From: PALSA-505 sp035308365 | GTDB taxonomy: Bacteria > Actinomycetota > Actinomycetes > Streptosporangiales > Streptosporangiaceae | Length of the DNA: 64,000 bases | Direction of reading: 5' to 3' | Assembly (NCBI GenBank): GCA_035308365.1 | Contig: DATGGU010000051.1 | Coordinates: 1-64,000, forward strand | Part shown: positions 23,714-32,783 of the stretch, piece after piece | Layout: every line of letters begins with the position of its first letter | Numbering within the stretch: the first letter of the stretch is position 1 | Notes under the pieces: generated by a model | What the model saw: the letters and a program-made list of their open reading frames with translations, nothing else | The model's database searches: none | Told to the model about the DNA's origin: nothing | Program-made: the position numbers and the translations under genes

Positions 23714-24735
23714 GACGACTTCCCGACGCCGATACCGAACTGCCGGTGCACCCGGGCCCAGAACGCGTCCCGCAGCCATTCTCTGGCCTCCTGGTAGGGC
23801 CGCAGCGACTGGCCGAGTTCCTTCTCGGCCTCTACCAGAAGCTCCTTGTCGATGACCGGTGGCAGTATCGGACCGGGCAGCAGGTCCCTGATGTTGTCCT
23901 CGCCGCGCGTCAGTATCCACTTCTGCGCCACGTGCTCGCCGGCCTGCTCCACCCGTTCCCTGACCGGCCCAAGCTTGCTCGCCGGCGCTCCGGTCAGCCC
24001 GGCAGCCTGGGCCCGCGCCACCGGCCTTGGCCCATGCCGCTCGCCGAAAAGCTGCGCAGGCGAGGGCACGGCCGCCGTGGCCGGCTCGGCCGGCGCAGCC
24101 TCCGAGGCCGCCACGACCGTGGTCGAGACCGAGGCCGCGGCGGCCGGTGGCTCGGCCATCTGCTGTCCGGTGAAGTAGGGCTTGACGAACGCGGTGTCCA
24201 GCACCTCCACGGTGTCGGACTCCCAGACCAGCCGCTCCGCCTGGTTGGTGCCGTACGGCGGCTCGACTCCCCACAGGTGCACCCGCACCCCGTAGGCCTG
24301 GGCCGCTTCGACCGCCGGGACCATGTCCTCGTCGCCGGCCACCAGTACCGCGTCGGTGATCGCCCGGTGCCTGGCCAGCGCCTCCATGTCGGCGCGGATC
24401 TGCGCGTCAACGCCCTTCTGCTGGCCGCGCGCGTTCAGGTTGCCGAGCCGCAGCTTGACCCAGGACATCTGGGCGATGACCCGCTGGTCGATGGTGGGCA
24501 CCCGGTCCCTGGCCGCGTCGTACCAGTAGATCCGCAGCAGCTCGCCGCGCACCCGTTCCTCGGCGTGCTTGGTCAGCGCCTGGATGAGGCTGGCCGCGTC
24601 CACCCGGTACTCCCGGCGCGAGCTCGCGCCGAACAGCAGCTCTCCCGCCGCCGCGTAGATGTAGCCGACATCGACCATGATCGCGTAGCGGGCGAGGCTG
24701 GGAACGGGAGCCGGGAACTCGGTCATCGTGCTCAT
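23710..24735 (-). CDS. NYN-domain (PIN-like) putative ribonuclease
   Basis: 341 residues. The N-terminal NYN domain (residues 15-175) has the acidic metal-binding set: YAIMVDVGYIYAAAGE, KGVDAQIRADMEAL and DAVLVAGDEDMVPAVEAAQA. An Ala/Pro-rich linker and a C-terminal helical domain (EKELGQSLRPYQEAREWLRD) follow; this may be a winged-helix or OST-like module but is not recognised for certain. NYN proteins process or degrade RNA. It is coupled by a 4-nt overlap to accE and lies downstream of accD, an unexpected place for a nuclease. Confidence 0.82.
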   Translation of the reverse strand: MSTMTEFPAPVPSLARYAIMVDVGYIYAAAGELLFGASSRREYRVDAASLIQALTKHAEERVRGELLRIYWYDAARDRVPTIDQRVIAQMSWVKLRLGNLNARGQQKGVDAQIRADMEALARHRAITDAVLVAGDEDMVPAVEAAQAYGVRVHLWGVEPPYGTNQAERLVWESDTVEVLDTAFVKPYFTGQQMAEPPAAAASVSTTVVAASEAAPAEPATAAVPSPAQLFGERHGPRPVARAQAAGLTGAPASKLGPVRERVEQAGEHVAQKWILTRGEDNIRDLLPGPILPPVIDKELLVEAEKELGQSLRPYQEAREWLRDAFWARVHRQFGIGVGKSS

Positions 24736-24814
24736 GACTCTATGGCAGCAGCCAGCCTGCCGTTGCCATAGGCCCATCGCCCAGCTAAACCTCAAGCCGG
24801 CACTCCCGCACAAA

Positions 24815-24923
24815 CCCCACCATCACCATCGAGCCCGGCGGTGATGGTGGTGGGTGTGCCCTTCGACCGCCACTGGTGGCGGTCGAAGCGCCCATCGACC
24901 ACCTTGTGAGGCGGTCGATGGGC
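24815..24923 (-). terminator. three tandem hairpins after the carboxylase beta gene
   Basis: ACCATCACC/GGTGATGGT (about 24817-24848), CTTCGACCGCCAC/GTGGCGGTCGAAG (24861-24888, perfect 13 bp, 2-nt loop) and GCCCATCGACC/GGTCGATGGGC (24890-24923, perfect 11 bp). They lie between accD and the NYN gene and could attenuate read-through into NYN-accE. A partial second copy of the accD 3' end (GGATGTTGCCGTT) is at about 24938. Confidence 0.65.
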
Positions 24924-24988
24924 AAGGAGGTTAGAGGGGATGTTGCCGTTGGGGCTGGCTGGGGGAAGGAGGTGCCGGGGTAGGAGGT

Positions 24989-26644
24989 TTAGAGCGGGAT
25001 GTTGCCGTGCTTCTTGGGTGGCAGGGTCTGCCTCTTGGTGCGCAGGGCACGCAGCGCGACGGTCACCTGAGCCCTGGTCTCGGCCGGCCGGATGACGGCG
25101 TCCACATAACCGCGTTCGGCCGCTATGTAGGGGTTCGCGAGCGTGTCCTCGTATTCGGTCACCCGCTCCGCGCGCAGCGCCGCCTCGGCGCCGTCGCCAG
25201 ACTCCCTGGCGGCCGTCAGTTCGCGCCGGTACAGGATGTTCACCGCGCCCTGGGCGCCCATCACCGCGATCTGCGCGGTCGGCCAGGCCAGGTTGATGTC
25301 GGCCCGCAGGTGCTTGGATCCCATCACGTCGTAGGCGCCGCCGTAGGCCTTGCGGGTGATCACTGTGATCTTCGGCACGGTGGCCTCGGCGTAGGCGTAG
25401 ATGAGCTTGGCGCCGCGCCGGATGATGCCGCCCCACTCCTGCGCCGTCCCCGGCAGGAATCCCGGCACGTCAACGAACGTCAGGATCGGGATGTTGAACG
25501 CGTCGCAGGTCCGGACGAACCTGGCCGCCTTCTCGGACGCGTCGATGTCCAGGCAGCCGGCGAAGTGCAGCGGCTGGTTGGCCACCACACCCACCGGGGT
25601 GCCCTCCACCCGGCCGAAGCCCACGATGATGTTCTGCGCGAACAGGGCGTGCACCTCGGTGAACACCCCGTCGTCCACGACGTGCGCGATGACCTCGTGC
25701 ATGTCATAAGGCTGGTTGGGTGAATCAGGTATCAGCCCGTCGAGTTCGGCGTCCGTGTCCGTGGTCTCCGGTGCACCGTAAGGAGATTCCGGGCTTGAAT
25801 TGAACGAAGCGTCGCCCGCCCCGGACGACGGTGGGTCGTCCATGTTGTTGGAGGGCAGGTAGGAGAGCAGCTCACGGGCGAATTCCAGGCAGTCGTCCTC
25901 GTCTTTTGCCTGGTAGTGCGCGACTCCGGACCTGACGTTGTGCGAGTGGGCGCCGCCGAGTTCCTCGAAGCTGACCTCCTCGCCGGTCACCGTCTTGATC
26001 ACGTCGGGACCGGTGATGAACATGTGCGAGGTGCCCTCCACCATCAGGGTGAAGTCGGTGATCGCCGGCGAGTAGACCGCGCCGCCCGCGCACGGCCCCA
26101 TGATCAGCGAGATCTGCGGGATCACGCCGGAGGCGATCACGTTGCGGTAGAAGATCTCGGCGAACAGGCCGAGGGCGACCACGCCCTCCTGGATCCGCGC
26201 GCCGCCGCCGTCGTTGATGCCGATGACCGGGCAGCCGACCTTGAGCGCGTGGTCCATCACCTTGACGATCTTCTCGCCGTACACCTCACCCAGCGACCCG
26301 CCGAAGATCGTGAAGTCCTGGCTGAACACGCAGACCTGGCGCCCGTCGATGGTGCCGAAGCCGGTGACCACGCCGTCGCCATAGGGCCGGTTCGCGGCGA
26401 TGCCGAAGTCGTGCGCCCGGTGCCTGGCCAGCTCGTCGAATTCGGTGAACGAGCCGGGGTCGAGCAGCCGCTCGATGCGCTCCCGCGCGGTCCGCTTGCC
26501 CTTGGCGTGCTGGCGTTCCACCGCACGCTCGGATCCCGCGTGGACCGCTTCGTATCGGCGCCGTTCCAGGTCGGCGATCTTTCCCGCTGTGGTGTGCGGA
26601 TATGCCTCATCCTGGATGATCTCGTCCCGGGCTTCGCTGGTCAT
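24989..26644 (-). CDS. accD: acyl-CoA carboxylase beta subunit (carboxyltransferase)
   Basis: 551 residues in the usual two crotonase-like halves: ECK-type N-half with GIAANRPYGDGVVTGFGTID, CAGGAVYSPAITDF and TGEEVSFEELGGAHSH; C-half with FVDVPGFLPGTAQEWGGIIR and AYGGAYDVMGSKHL. These are typical of PccB/AccB-type actinobacterial subunits, which carboxylate acetyl- or propionyl-CoA. A linker of about 35 residues after SNNMDDPP is longer and Ser-rich compared with the family. It is divergent from ppc with about 70 nt between starts. The gene opens the minus-strand unit leading to NYN, accE, the E-set gene and accA. Confidence 0.95.
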   Translation of the reverse strand: MTSEARDEIIQDEAYPHTTAGKIADLERRRYEAVHAGSERAVERQHAKGKRTARERIERLLDPGSFTEFDELARHRAHDFGIAANRPYGDGVVTGFGTIDGRQVCVFSQDFTIFGGSLGEVYGEKIVKVMDHALKVGCPVIGINDGGGARIQEGVVALGLFAEIFYRNVIASGVIPQISLIMGPCAGGAVYSPAITDFTLMVEGTSHMFITGPDVIKTVTGEEVSFEELGGAHSHNVRSGVAHYQAKDEDDCLEFARELLSYLPSNNMDDPPSSGAGDASFNSSPESPYGAPETTDTDAELDGLIPDSPNQPYDMHEVIAHVVDDGVFTEVHALFAQNIIVGFGRVEGTPVGVVANQPLHFAGCLDIDASEKAARFVRTCDAFNIPILTFVDVPGFLPGTAQEWGGIIRRGAKLIYAYAEATVPKITVITRKAYGGAYDVMGSKHLRADINLAWPTAQIAVMGAQGAVNILYRRELTAARESGDGAEAALRAERVTEYEDTLANPYIAAERGYVDAVIRPAETRAQVTVALRALRTKRQTLPPKKHGNIPL

Positions 26645-26714
26645 GGCCCACAGGGTAGCGACGTCTGTAACATTCGCTGGCTACACTCCCGCCCGTGGGG
26701 CCTGCGAGGGAGAT

Positions 26715-29432
26715 TTGAGCGCCGTAAGCCGGGATGCTGACCGGCAGCAGATGCCGCAGTTGATGCGCCGGGACGTCCGCCTGCTTGGCGACCTGCTCGG
26801 CGAGATTCTGCGCGAGTCCGAAGGTCCCGATCTCCTTGCCGACGTGGAGAAACTCCGGTCAGCCGTGATCACCGCACGGCGCGGGCCCGCCCCGGAGCCG
26901 CCGCCGGCCCCGTCCCCGGTCCCGGCCGACGACGCGGTGGGCGACGAGATCGCCGCGCTGGTCGCGTCCTGGCCGCTGGCCAGGGCCGAACTGGTGGCCC
27001 GCGCCTTCACCGTGTACTTCCACCTGGCCAACCTGGCCGAGGAACATCAGCGGATCCGCACACTGCGCGAGCGCGCGGCCGGGGGCGGGCCGCTGCGCGA
27101 GTCGCTCACCCTGGCCGTGGCCGCGATCCGGGATGCCGGCGGCGACCTGGACGGCCTGCTGACCGGGCTCCGGGTGCATCCCGTGCTCACCGCGCATCCC
27201 ACCGAGGCCCGCCGCCGGGCGGTCACCGCCGCGCTGGGCCGGATCAGCGGGCTGCTTGACGGGCTCGGCGACGACCCTGGCATCCCGGTCCCGGCCGAGG
27301 CACGGCGCCGGCTGCGCGAGGAAATCGACCTGCTGTGGCGCACCTCCCTGCTGCGGGTCAAGCCGATGGAGCCCGCCGACGAGGTCCGCACGGTGATGAC
27401 CGCGTTCGACGAGACGCTGTTCCGCGTCGTCCCGATGATCTACCGGTCACTCGATCACGTGCTGACCGGCCCGGATTCCGGCGTGGTGCCGGCCGCCGCG
27501 CCAGCCTTCCTGCGTTACGGGAGCTGGGTCGGCGGCGACCGGGACGGCAACCCGTTCGTCACCGCCCAGGTGACCAGGGAAACCGCGATCATCCAGGCGG
27601 AACACGCGCTGCGGGCGCTGGAGACCGCGACCGAGCGGATCGGCCGCGCGCTCACTCTGGACGCCGCGGCGACCCCGCCGTCGGCCGAACTGTCCCGCGC
27701 CATTGCGGAGGCCGAGGCGGCGCACCCTGAGTTGCTGGCTGAGATAGTGGCGCGCTCGCCGCGGGAGCCGTACCGCACGTTCCTTCTGTTCATTACCGAA
27801 CGGTGCCGGGCGACCCGGCTGCGCAACGCCGACCTCGCGTACTCGGAACCCACAGAATTCCTTGCCGATCTTCAGCTGGTGCAGGACGCACTGGCCTCGG
27901 CGGGCGCCGTCAGGCAGGCGTTCGGAGAATTGCAGCATCTGATCTGGCAGGCACAGACGTTCGGCTTCCACCTGGCCGAGCTGGAGATCCGCCAGCACAG
28001 TGAGGTGCACGCCAAGGCGCTCGCGGAGCTGGCCGGGGTGGCGGGGGAGTCGGCGTCCGCACGCGAACGGTCCGGGCAGACGCTGTCCGAGCAGACCCAG
28101 GAGGTGCTCGCGACGTTCCGGGTGATCGCCTGGATCCAGGGCCGGTTCGGCATCCGGGCATGTCACCGCTACGTGGTCAGCTTCACCCGCTCGGCGGCCG
28201 ACATCGCCGCCGTCTACGAGCTGGCCAGGCTGGCCATGCCGAGCGGCCGGGCGCCGGTGCTGGACGTGGTGCCCCTGTTCGAGAGCGGCGAGGACCTGGA
28301 CAACGCGGCCAGCGTGCTCGGCGACATGCTCAAACTCGATCCGGTGGCGGCCCGGCTGGCCGAGAAGGGCCGGGCCCTGGAGGTCATGCTCGGCTACTCC
28401 GACTCGGCCAAGGACCTCGGCCCGGTCAGCGCGACCCTGCGGCTGTACCGGGTGCAGGCCCGGCTGACCGCCTGGGCCGCGGCCAACGACGTGTCGCTGA
28501 CCCTGTTCCACGGCCGGGGCGGCGCGCTCGGCCGGGGCGGCGGGCCGGCCGGCCGGGCGGTGCTGGCCCAGGCGCCCGGTTCGGTCAGCGGCCGGTTCAA
28601 GGTCACCGAACAGGGCGAGGTCATCTCGGCCAGGTACGCCCACCTGGCCATCGCGCACCGCCACCTGGAGCAGGTGACCTCGGCGGTCCTGCTCGCCTCG
28701 TCGGCCGCGTTCACCGGGCCGTCCGGGCCGGTGGCGGAGCGGACGTTCGCCATCGCGGACCGGATCGAGGCGGCGGCCTTGCGGGCATACCGTTCGCTGG
28801 TGAACGCTGACGGCTTCGCCGCCTGGTTCGCCCGGATCAGCCCGCTGGCCGAGATCAGCGGCCTGCGGATCGGCTCCCGTCCAGCGAGGCGTTCTGCCTC
28901 GGCCACCAACCTTGCCGGCCTGCGGGCGATCCCCTGGGTGTTCGCCTGGGCGCAGACCCGCGTGAACCTGCCCGGCTGGTACGGCCTGGGCAGCGGCCTG
29001 GCGGCCGTGGCGGACGGCCCGGGCGGGCTGGACGAGCTGCGCCGTGCCTACCGGGAATGGCCGCTGCTCGCGGTCCTGCTGGACAACGCCGAGATGAGCC
29101 TGGCCAAGACCGACCGGCACATCGGCGCGCGGTATCTCGCGCTGGGCGGACGGCCGGACCTGACCGCGCTGGTGCTGACCGAATACGACCTCACCCGCCA
29201 GCTCGTCCTGGCCGTAACCGGCCACGACCGCCTGCTGGCCGACCGCCTGGTGCTGTCCCGCGCGGTGGCGTTGCGCGACCCGTACGTGGACGCGCTCTCC
29301 TATCTCCAGGTACGCGCACTGACGGCATTGCGCGCAGGGCCTCCTGCCGCCGAGGGGGACCGCGAGCGGCTGGAACGCCTGCTCCACCTCACCATCAACG
29401 GCATCGCGGCCGGCCTGCAGAACACCGGCTGA
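26715..29432 (+). CDS. ppc: phosphoenolpyruvate carboxylase
   Basis: About 905 residues. It makes oxaloacetate from PEP and bicarbonate, replenishing the TCA cycle. Catalytic segments are VLTAHPTEARRRAV (active-site His), GSWVGGDRDGNPFVT, VMLGYSDSAKDLGPV and LFHGRGGALGRGGGPAGRAV, and the chain ends in the invariant QNTG. The start is uncertain: TTG 26715 is close behind GAGGGAG; ATG 26751 has no ribosome-binding site. The divergent arrangement with the carboxylase beta gene suggests shared control of two bicarbonate-using enzymes, which is inference. Confidence 0.95.
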   Translation: MSAVSRDADRQQMPQLMRRDVRLLGDLLGEILRESEGPDLLADVEKLRSAVITARRGPAPEPPPAPSPVPADDAVGDEIAALVASWPLARAELVARAFTVYFHLANLAEEHQRIRTLRERAAGGGPLRESLTLAVAAIRDAGGDLDGLLTGLRVHPVLTAHPTEARRRAVTAALGRISGLLDGLGDDPGIPVPAEARRRLREEIDLLWRTSLLRVKPMEPADEVRTVMTAFDETLFRVVPMIYRSLDHVLTGPDSGVVPAAAPAFLRYGSWVGGDRDGNPFVTAQVTRETAIIQAEHALRALETATERIGRALTLDAAATPPSAELSRAIAEAEAAHPELLAEIVARSPREPYRTFLLFITERCRATRLRNADLAYSEPTEFLADLQLVQDALASAGAVRQAFGELQHLIWQAQTFGFHLAELEIRQHSEVHAKALAELAGVAGESASARERSGQTLSEQTQEVLATFRVIAWIQGRFGIRACHRYVVSFTRSAADIAAVYELARLAMPSGRAPVLDVVPLFESGEDLDNAASVLGDMLKLDPVAARLAEKGRALEVMLGYSDSAKDLGPVSATLRLYRVQARLTAWAAANDVSLTLFHGRGGALGRGGGPAGRAVLAQAPGSVSGRFKVTEQGEVISARYAHLAIAHRHLEQVTSAVLLASSAAFTGPSGPVAERTFAIADRIEAAALRAYRSLVNADGFAAWFARISPLAEISGLRIGSRPARRSASATNLAGLRAIPWVFAWAQTRVNLPGWYGLGSGLAAVADGPGGLDELRRAYREWPLLAVLLDNAEMSLAKTDRHIGARYLALGGRPDLTALVLTEYDLTRQLVLAVTGHDRLLADRLVLSRAVALRDPYVDALSYLQVRALTALRAGPPAAEGDRERLERLLHLTINGIAAGLQNTG

Positions 29433-29511
29433 ACCTCAGCCTGCCGGTAGAGCCCGGCTGAAATTCAACGCTCTGGCAGCCTGCTAATAACAACCAGCAA
29501 CCGGGATTTGA

Positions 29512-29730
29512 GCTGCGGCGGGAGGCAGGAACCGTGAGCGTGAGTATGCCAGGGCAGGGATCCCGTTCTACTGGATCGTGGATCTCGACCCCGAGCCGAA
29601 GGTCACCGTCCTCGCGTTGCAAGGCCGGGAGTACGCCCTGGATGCCGAGATCCGGGCAGGTCACACGTTGACGACGAGCCAGCCGTTCGAGCTCAGCTTC
29701 GATCCAGCCTCACTCACCGAACTTGGATAG
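29512..29730 (+). pseudogene. C-terminal remnant of a Uma2-family endonuclease-like gene
   Basis: The frame is open from an upstream TGA to the TAG at 29728 and reads EYARAGIPFYWIVDLDPEPK, then ALQGREYALDAEIRAG and FELSFDPASL. This is the C-terminal half of Uma2 (DUF820) proteins, including the conserved GIPFYWIVD core. The N-terminal half and any plausible start are missing. It fills the 320-nt interval between ppc and the biotin ligase gene. Confidence 0.65.
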
Positions 29731-29753
29731 ACCGGAACCCTCATACTCGTGAG

Positions 29754-30596
29754 GTGAGTGCTGACCAAGGCTCTGGAGAGGGCGGCGACGGGGCGCCGGC
29801 CGGCCGGGCGCCGCTGGATGCGGCCGAGCTGGCCCGGTCGCTTGTGGTCGCTGGTGGTTTCTGGCGGTCGGTGTCGGTGACCGGGGCGACCGGCTCGACC
29901 AATGCCGACCTGCTGGCTCAGGCTGCGGGTGGGGCGCCGGAGGGGACGGTGCTTGTCGCGAACGCGCAGAGTGCCGGGCGAGGGCGGATGGGCCGGAGCT
30001 GGGTGAGCCCGCCGGGGGCCGCGCTGATGTTCTCCGTCCTGCTGCGGCCGGTCAGTGTGTCACCGGGCAAACGCGGCTGGGTACCGCTGCTGGCCGGGGC
30101 CGCGGTCGCGTCGGCGGTCCACTCCGTGGCCGGGCTGGACGCGAGGCTGAAATGGCCCAACGACGTTCTGATCGGGGAGGCGAAGCTGGCCGGGATCCTC
30201 ACCGAGCAGTCGGCGGATGCGATCGTCACCGGCATCGGCATCAACGTCTCCACCCAGCGGGCCGAGCTTCCGGTCGAGACGGCGACCTCGCTGGCCGTTG
30301 CCGGGGCGGCGAGCCTGGACCGTCATGAGCTGCTGCGGGCCGTTCTCACCGAGATCGAGCGGCGCTACCTGACCTGGAGCGCCCCGCCAGGCCCTGGTGA
30401 CCCCGACGCGTCCGGCCTGCGGCCGGAGTATCGCCGCCTGTCCGCCACCCTCGGCAGGGAGGTCCGCATCGAGTTTCCCGGTGGCGGCGCCGCCCACGGC
30501 ACTGCGGCCGACATCGACCCCGACGGGCGCCTGCTTGTCCGTACCCCCAGCGGCCCGCTGGCCGTCAGCGCCGGCGACATTCTCCACCTGCGCTGA
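29754..30596 (+). CDS. birA: biotin--[acetyl-CoA-carboxylase] ligase
   Basis: 280 residues of the group I (no DNA-binding domain) biotin protein ligase. It has the biotinoyl-AMP site GRGRMGRSWVSPPGAALMFS and KWPNDVLIGEAKLAGIL, followed by GIGINVSTQ and a C-terminal SH3-like domain (GREVRIEFPGGGAAHGTAAD). It would biotinylate the EAMKMEQ Lys of the carboxylase alpha subunit encoded 7 kb away. The GTG start leaves a short Gly-rich N-terminus. No repressor domain is present. Confidence 0.93.
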   Translation: MSADQGSGEGGDGAPAGRAPLDAAELARSLVVAGGFWRSVSVTGATGSTNADLLAQAAGGAPEGTVLVANAQSAGRGRMGRSWVSPPGAALMFSVLLRPVSVSPGKRGWVPLLAGAAVASAVHSVAGLDARLKWPNDVLIGEAKLAGILTEQSADAIVTGIGINVSTQRAELPVETATSLAVAGAASLDRHELLRAVLTEIERRYLTWSAPPGPGDPDASGLRPEYRRLSATLGREVRIEFPGGGAAHGTAADIDPDGRLLVRTPSGPLAVSAGDILHLR

Positions 30597-30631
30597 CCGT
30601 CGCCGCCGCTGGGCAGGGTGATGATGGGGGC

Positions 30632-31267
30632 ATGACGTTGCAGGACTATGTGGCGTGGCATGACCACTATGACCGGCCTGGGTCTGGGCTGCATCTGCGG
30701 TTGCTGACCGTTCAGGATCTGATCGCCTCGGCACTGGATGCGGCGCCGCCGGGGCCGGTCCGGGTGATCAGCATGTGCGCGGGGCAGGGGCGCGACCTGA
30801 TCGGCGTGGCCCGGCGGCACCGGCGGGGTGGCGACCTGACCGGGCTGCTGGTCGAGGCCGACCCGCGCAACGTCGCCACCGCCAGGGATGCGATCGGCCA
30901 GGCAGGTCTGAGCGGGCTCACCGTGCTGGAGGGCGACGCCGGGAAGCCAGAAAGCTACACCGGCGCGGCCCCGGCCGACCTGCTGCTCGCCGCGGGCATC
31001 TTCGGCAACATCAGCCGGGACGACATCCAGCGGACCATCCGGTTCCTGCCAGCATTGTGCGCCCCGGGTGCCCTGGTCATCTGGACGCGCCATCCCGAGC
31101 CTGACGGGATCATGCAGACCATTGAAAACTGGTTCACCGAGGCCGGGTTCCGGTCGCAGGCGCTGATCGTGCCCGAGGGGAACTTGTTCGGGGTGGGAGC
31201 GGGCCGGCTGACCAGGACGCCAACCTCCCTCCGTAATGGAGAAAAGCTCTTCACCTTCACCCGGTGA
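30632..31267 (+). CDS. class I SAM-dependent methyltransferase
   Basis: 211 residues. The Rossmann core shows VRVISMCAGQGRDLIGVARR (SAM loop with an unusual CAGQGRD) and LLVEADPRNVATARDAI, with APADLLLAAGIFGNISRDDI as the acceptor-side strand. It ends in a strand-rich region (LFGVGAGRLTRTPTSL). The substrate is unknown. It sits between birA and a PH-domain gene on the plus strand with short spacers, so co-transcription is likely. Confidence 0.8.
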   Translation: MTLQDYVAWHDHYDRPGSGLHLRLLTVQDLIASALDAAPPGPVRVISMCAGQGRDLIGVARRHRRGGDLTGLLVEADPRNVATARDAIGQAGLSGLTVLEGDAGKPESYTGAAPADLLLAAGIFGNISRDDIQRTIRFLPALCAPGALVIWTRHPEPDGIMQTIENWFTEAGFRSQALIVPEGNLFGVGAGRLTRTPTSLRNGEKLFTFTR

Positions 31268-31315
31268 CCGGCGTGCTGGCACAAGACATCGGCCTTCCGT
31301 GCCACGATGTGGGCC

Positions 31316-31825
31316 ATGGCCGACAGTGGACGCCTGACCGGCGATGAGCACAGCGTGCTGCTCGTGCACCCGCACTGGAAGACGATCCTGCGGCCGATGT
31401 TCGTTCTGGTGATCACCGTCGCCGCCGCGCTGACGCTGCTGATCGTGATTCCGCCGAACTCCGCCGCCGGGTACGAGCGGCTGGCGGCCGGCGTGGTCGC
31501 GGTCATCGTCCTGGTGATCTGGGTGCTGATCCCGGTCCTGAACTGGCGGGCGACGACGTATGAGCTGACCAACCGGCGGCTCCGGCTGCGCAAGGGGCTG
31601 GTCTCCCGCACCGGCCGGGACTTCCCGCTGCTGCGGATCAGCGACGTGTCGTTCTCGCACGGGCTGATCGACCGGCTGCTCGGCTGCGGCAAGCTGGTGG
31701 TGGAATCGGCCGGCGAGCACGGTCAGCTCGTGCTCACCGAGATACCCCATGTCGAGCACGTCCAGGCCACGCTCTTCCAGTTGGTCAACGACGAGCAGGA
31801 ACGGCTGAGCGGCGAAGACCGCTGA
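31316..31825 (+). CDS. bacterial PH (DUF304) domain membrane protein
   Basis: 169 residues. Two membrane spans (PMFVLVITVAAALTLLIVI and GVVAVIVLVIWVLIPVLNW) precede a YdbT/DUF304-type PH domain at about 80-150: TTYELTNRRLRLRKGLVSRT and RDFPLLRISDVSFSHGLIDR. The family is membrane-anchored with unknown ligand. ATG 31316 is chosen over ATG 31307 to match the usual N-terminus (ADSGRLTGDEHSVLLVHPHW). It lies upstream of the acyl-CoA genes. Confidence 0.85.
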   Translation: MADSGRLTGDEHSVLLVHPHWKTILRPMFVLVITVAAALTLLIVIPPNSAAGYERLAAGVVAVIVLVIWVLIPVLNWRATTYELTNRRLRLRKGLVSRTGRDFPLLRISDVSFSHGLIDRLLGCGKLVVESAGEHGQLVLTEIPHVEHVQATLFQLVNDEQERLSGEDR

Positions 31826-31850
31826 AGCCGGTTCGGTTACCCTGCCGGTC

Positions 31851-32636
31851 ATGGACGGGATCAGCGTGGGCACGGAGACCGGCGAGCCGGAAGTCATCGA
31901 GATCGTGCTGGACCGCCCGGAGGCGATGAACGCGCTCAGCACGGCCATGGCGCGGCGGCTGATCGCCGTCTGCGCGGAGGTCGCCGCCGACGCCAGCATC
32001 AGGGCGGTCGTGCTCGCCGCCGCGGGGGAGCGTGCGTTCTGCGTGGGCGCCGACCTGAAGGAGCGCAACCGGATGACCGAGGCCGACTTCGGCAGGCAGC
32101 GGGCGGTCTTCCGGGCCGCGTTCGGCGGGATCCGGGACCTGCCGCAGCCGACGGTGGCCGCCGTCCAGGGTTACGCGCTCGGCGGTGGCTGTGAGTTCGC
32201 GCTGAGCTGTGACCTGATCGTGGCCGAACAGACCGCTGTGTTCGGCCTGCCGGAGACCACGGTCGGGCTGGTGCCCGGCGGCGGCGGGACGCAGCTCGCG
32301 CTGCGCAGGCTCGGCCCGGGCCGGGCGCTCGACCTGATCCTCACCGGCCGCCGGGTGGACGCCGCCGAGGCGTTCCGGATCGGCCTGGCCGACCGTCTGG
32401 TGCCACCCGGCGCGGCACGCCGGGAGGCCGCCGGGCTGGCAGGCCAGATCGCCCGCAACTCCCCGGTCGCCGTCCGGGCCGCAAAGAGAGCCATCCACCA
32501 CGGGGCTGCTGCCGGGCTCGCGGCCGGGCTTGACGTCGAGGACGCCGCCTGGCGGACGGCCGCGTTCTCCGCGGACAGAAAAGAGGGCATCGCGGCGTTC
32601 AATGAGAAGCGGGCCCCGAACTGGCCCGGCGAGTAG
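31851..32636 (+). CDS. enoyl-CoA hydratase/isomerase family protein
   Basis: 261 residues with the crotonase fold: EIVLDRPEAMNALSTAMARR, AFCVGADLKERN (oxyanion loop 1), YALGGGCEFALSCDLIVA and PETTVGLVPGGGGTQLALRR (oxyanion loop 2 with the catalytic Glu region). In front of HMG-CoA lyase and a carboxylase beta gene, a methylglutaconyl-CoA hydratase role in leucine breakdown is a good hypothesis. The family alone does not fix the substrate. Confidence 0.85.
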   Translation: MDGISVGTETGEPEVIEIVLDRPEAMNALSTAMARRLIAVCAEVAADASIRAVVLAAAGERAFCVGADLKERNRMTEADFGRQRAVFRAAFGGIRDLPQPTVAAVQGYALGGGCEFALSCDLIVAEQTAVFGLPETTVGLVPGGGGTQLALRRLGPGRALDLILTGRRVDAAEAFRIGLADRLVPPGAARREAAGLAGQIARNSPVAVRAAKRAIHHGAAAGLAAGLDVEDAAWRTAAFSADRKEGIAAFNEKRAPNWPGE

Positions 32637-32660
32637 TACCTGAGGGAGAGGCACGGTGAG

Positions 32661-32783
32661 GGTTCTTCAAGACCGGCCAGCGAGGGCAGGCGATTTGGGC
32701 CTGCCCGAGTGCCGGTACGCGTGGCACAACAGCAACCAGAGTGGGTTTCTTGAAGAATCCGAACTTCTGAATGAGGCACAGCA
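32661..32783 (-). mobile_element. MITE-like element, copy A (terminal inverted repeats)
   Basis: GGTTCTTCAAG (32661-32671) and CTTGAAGAATCC (32749-32760) are terminal inverted repeats around a core that includes a perfect 8-bp hairpin GGGCAGGC/GCCTGCCC. The core and 23 bp of one flank recur in opposite orientation at 37885-38005. No protein is encoded. The flank ends at the HMG-CoA lyase start and contains GAGG 7 nt before its ATG, so the insertion supplies the ribosome-binding site. Confidence 0.7.

Noticed and set aside
27447..29387. Long minus-strand open frame opposite ppc
   Set aside because: It mirrors the PEP carboxylase gene, whose catalytic motifs fix the coding strand.
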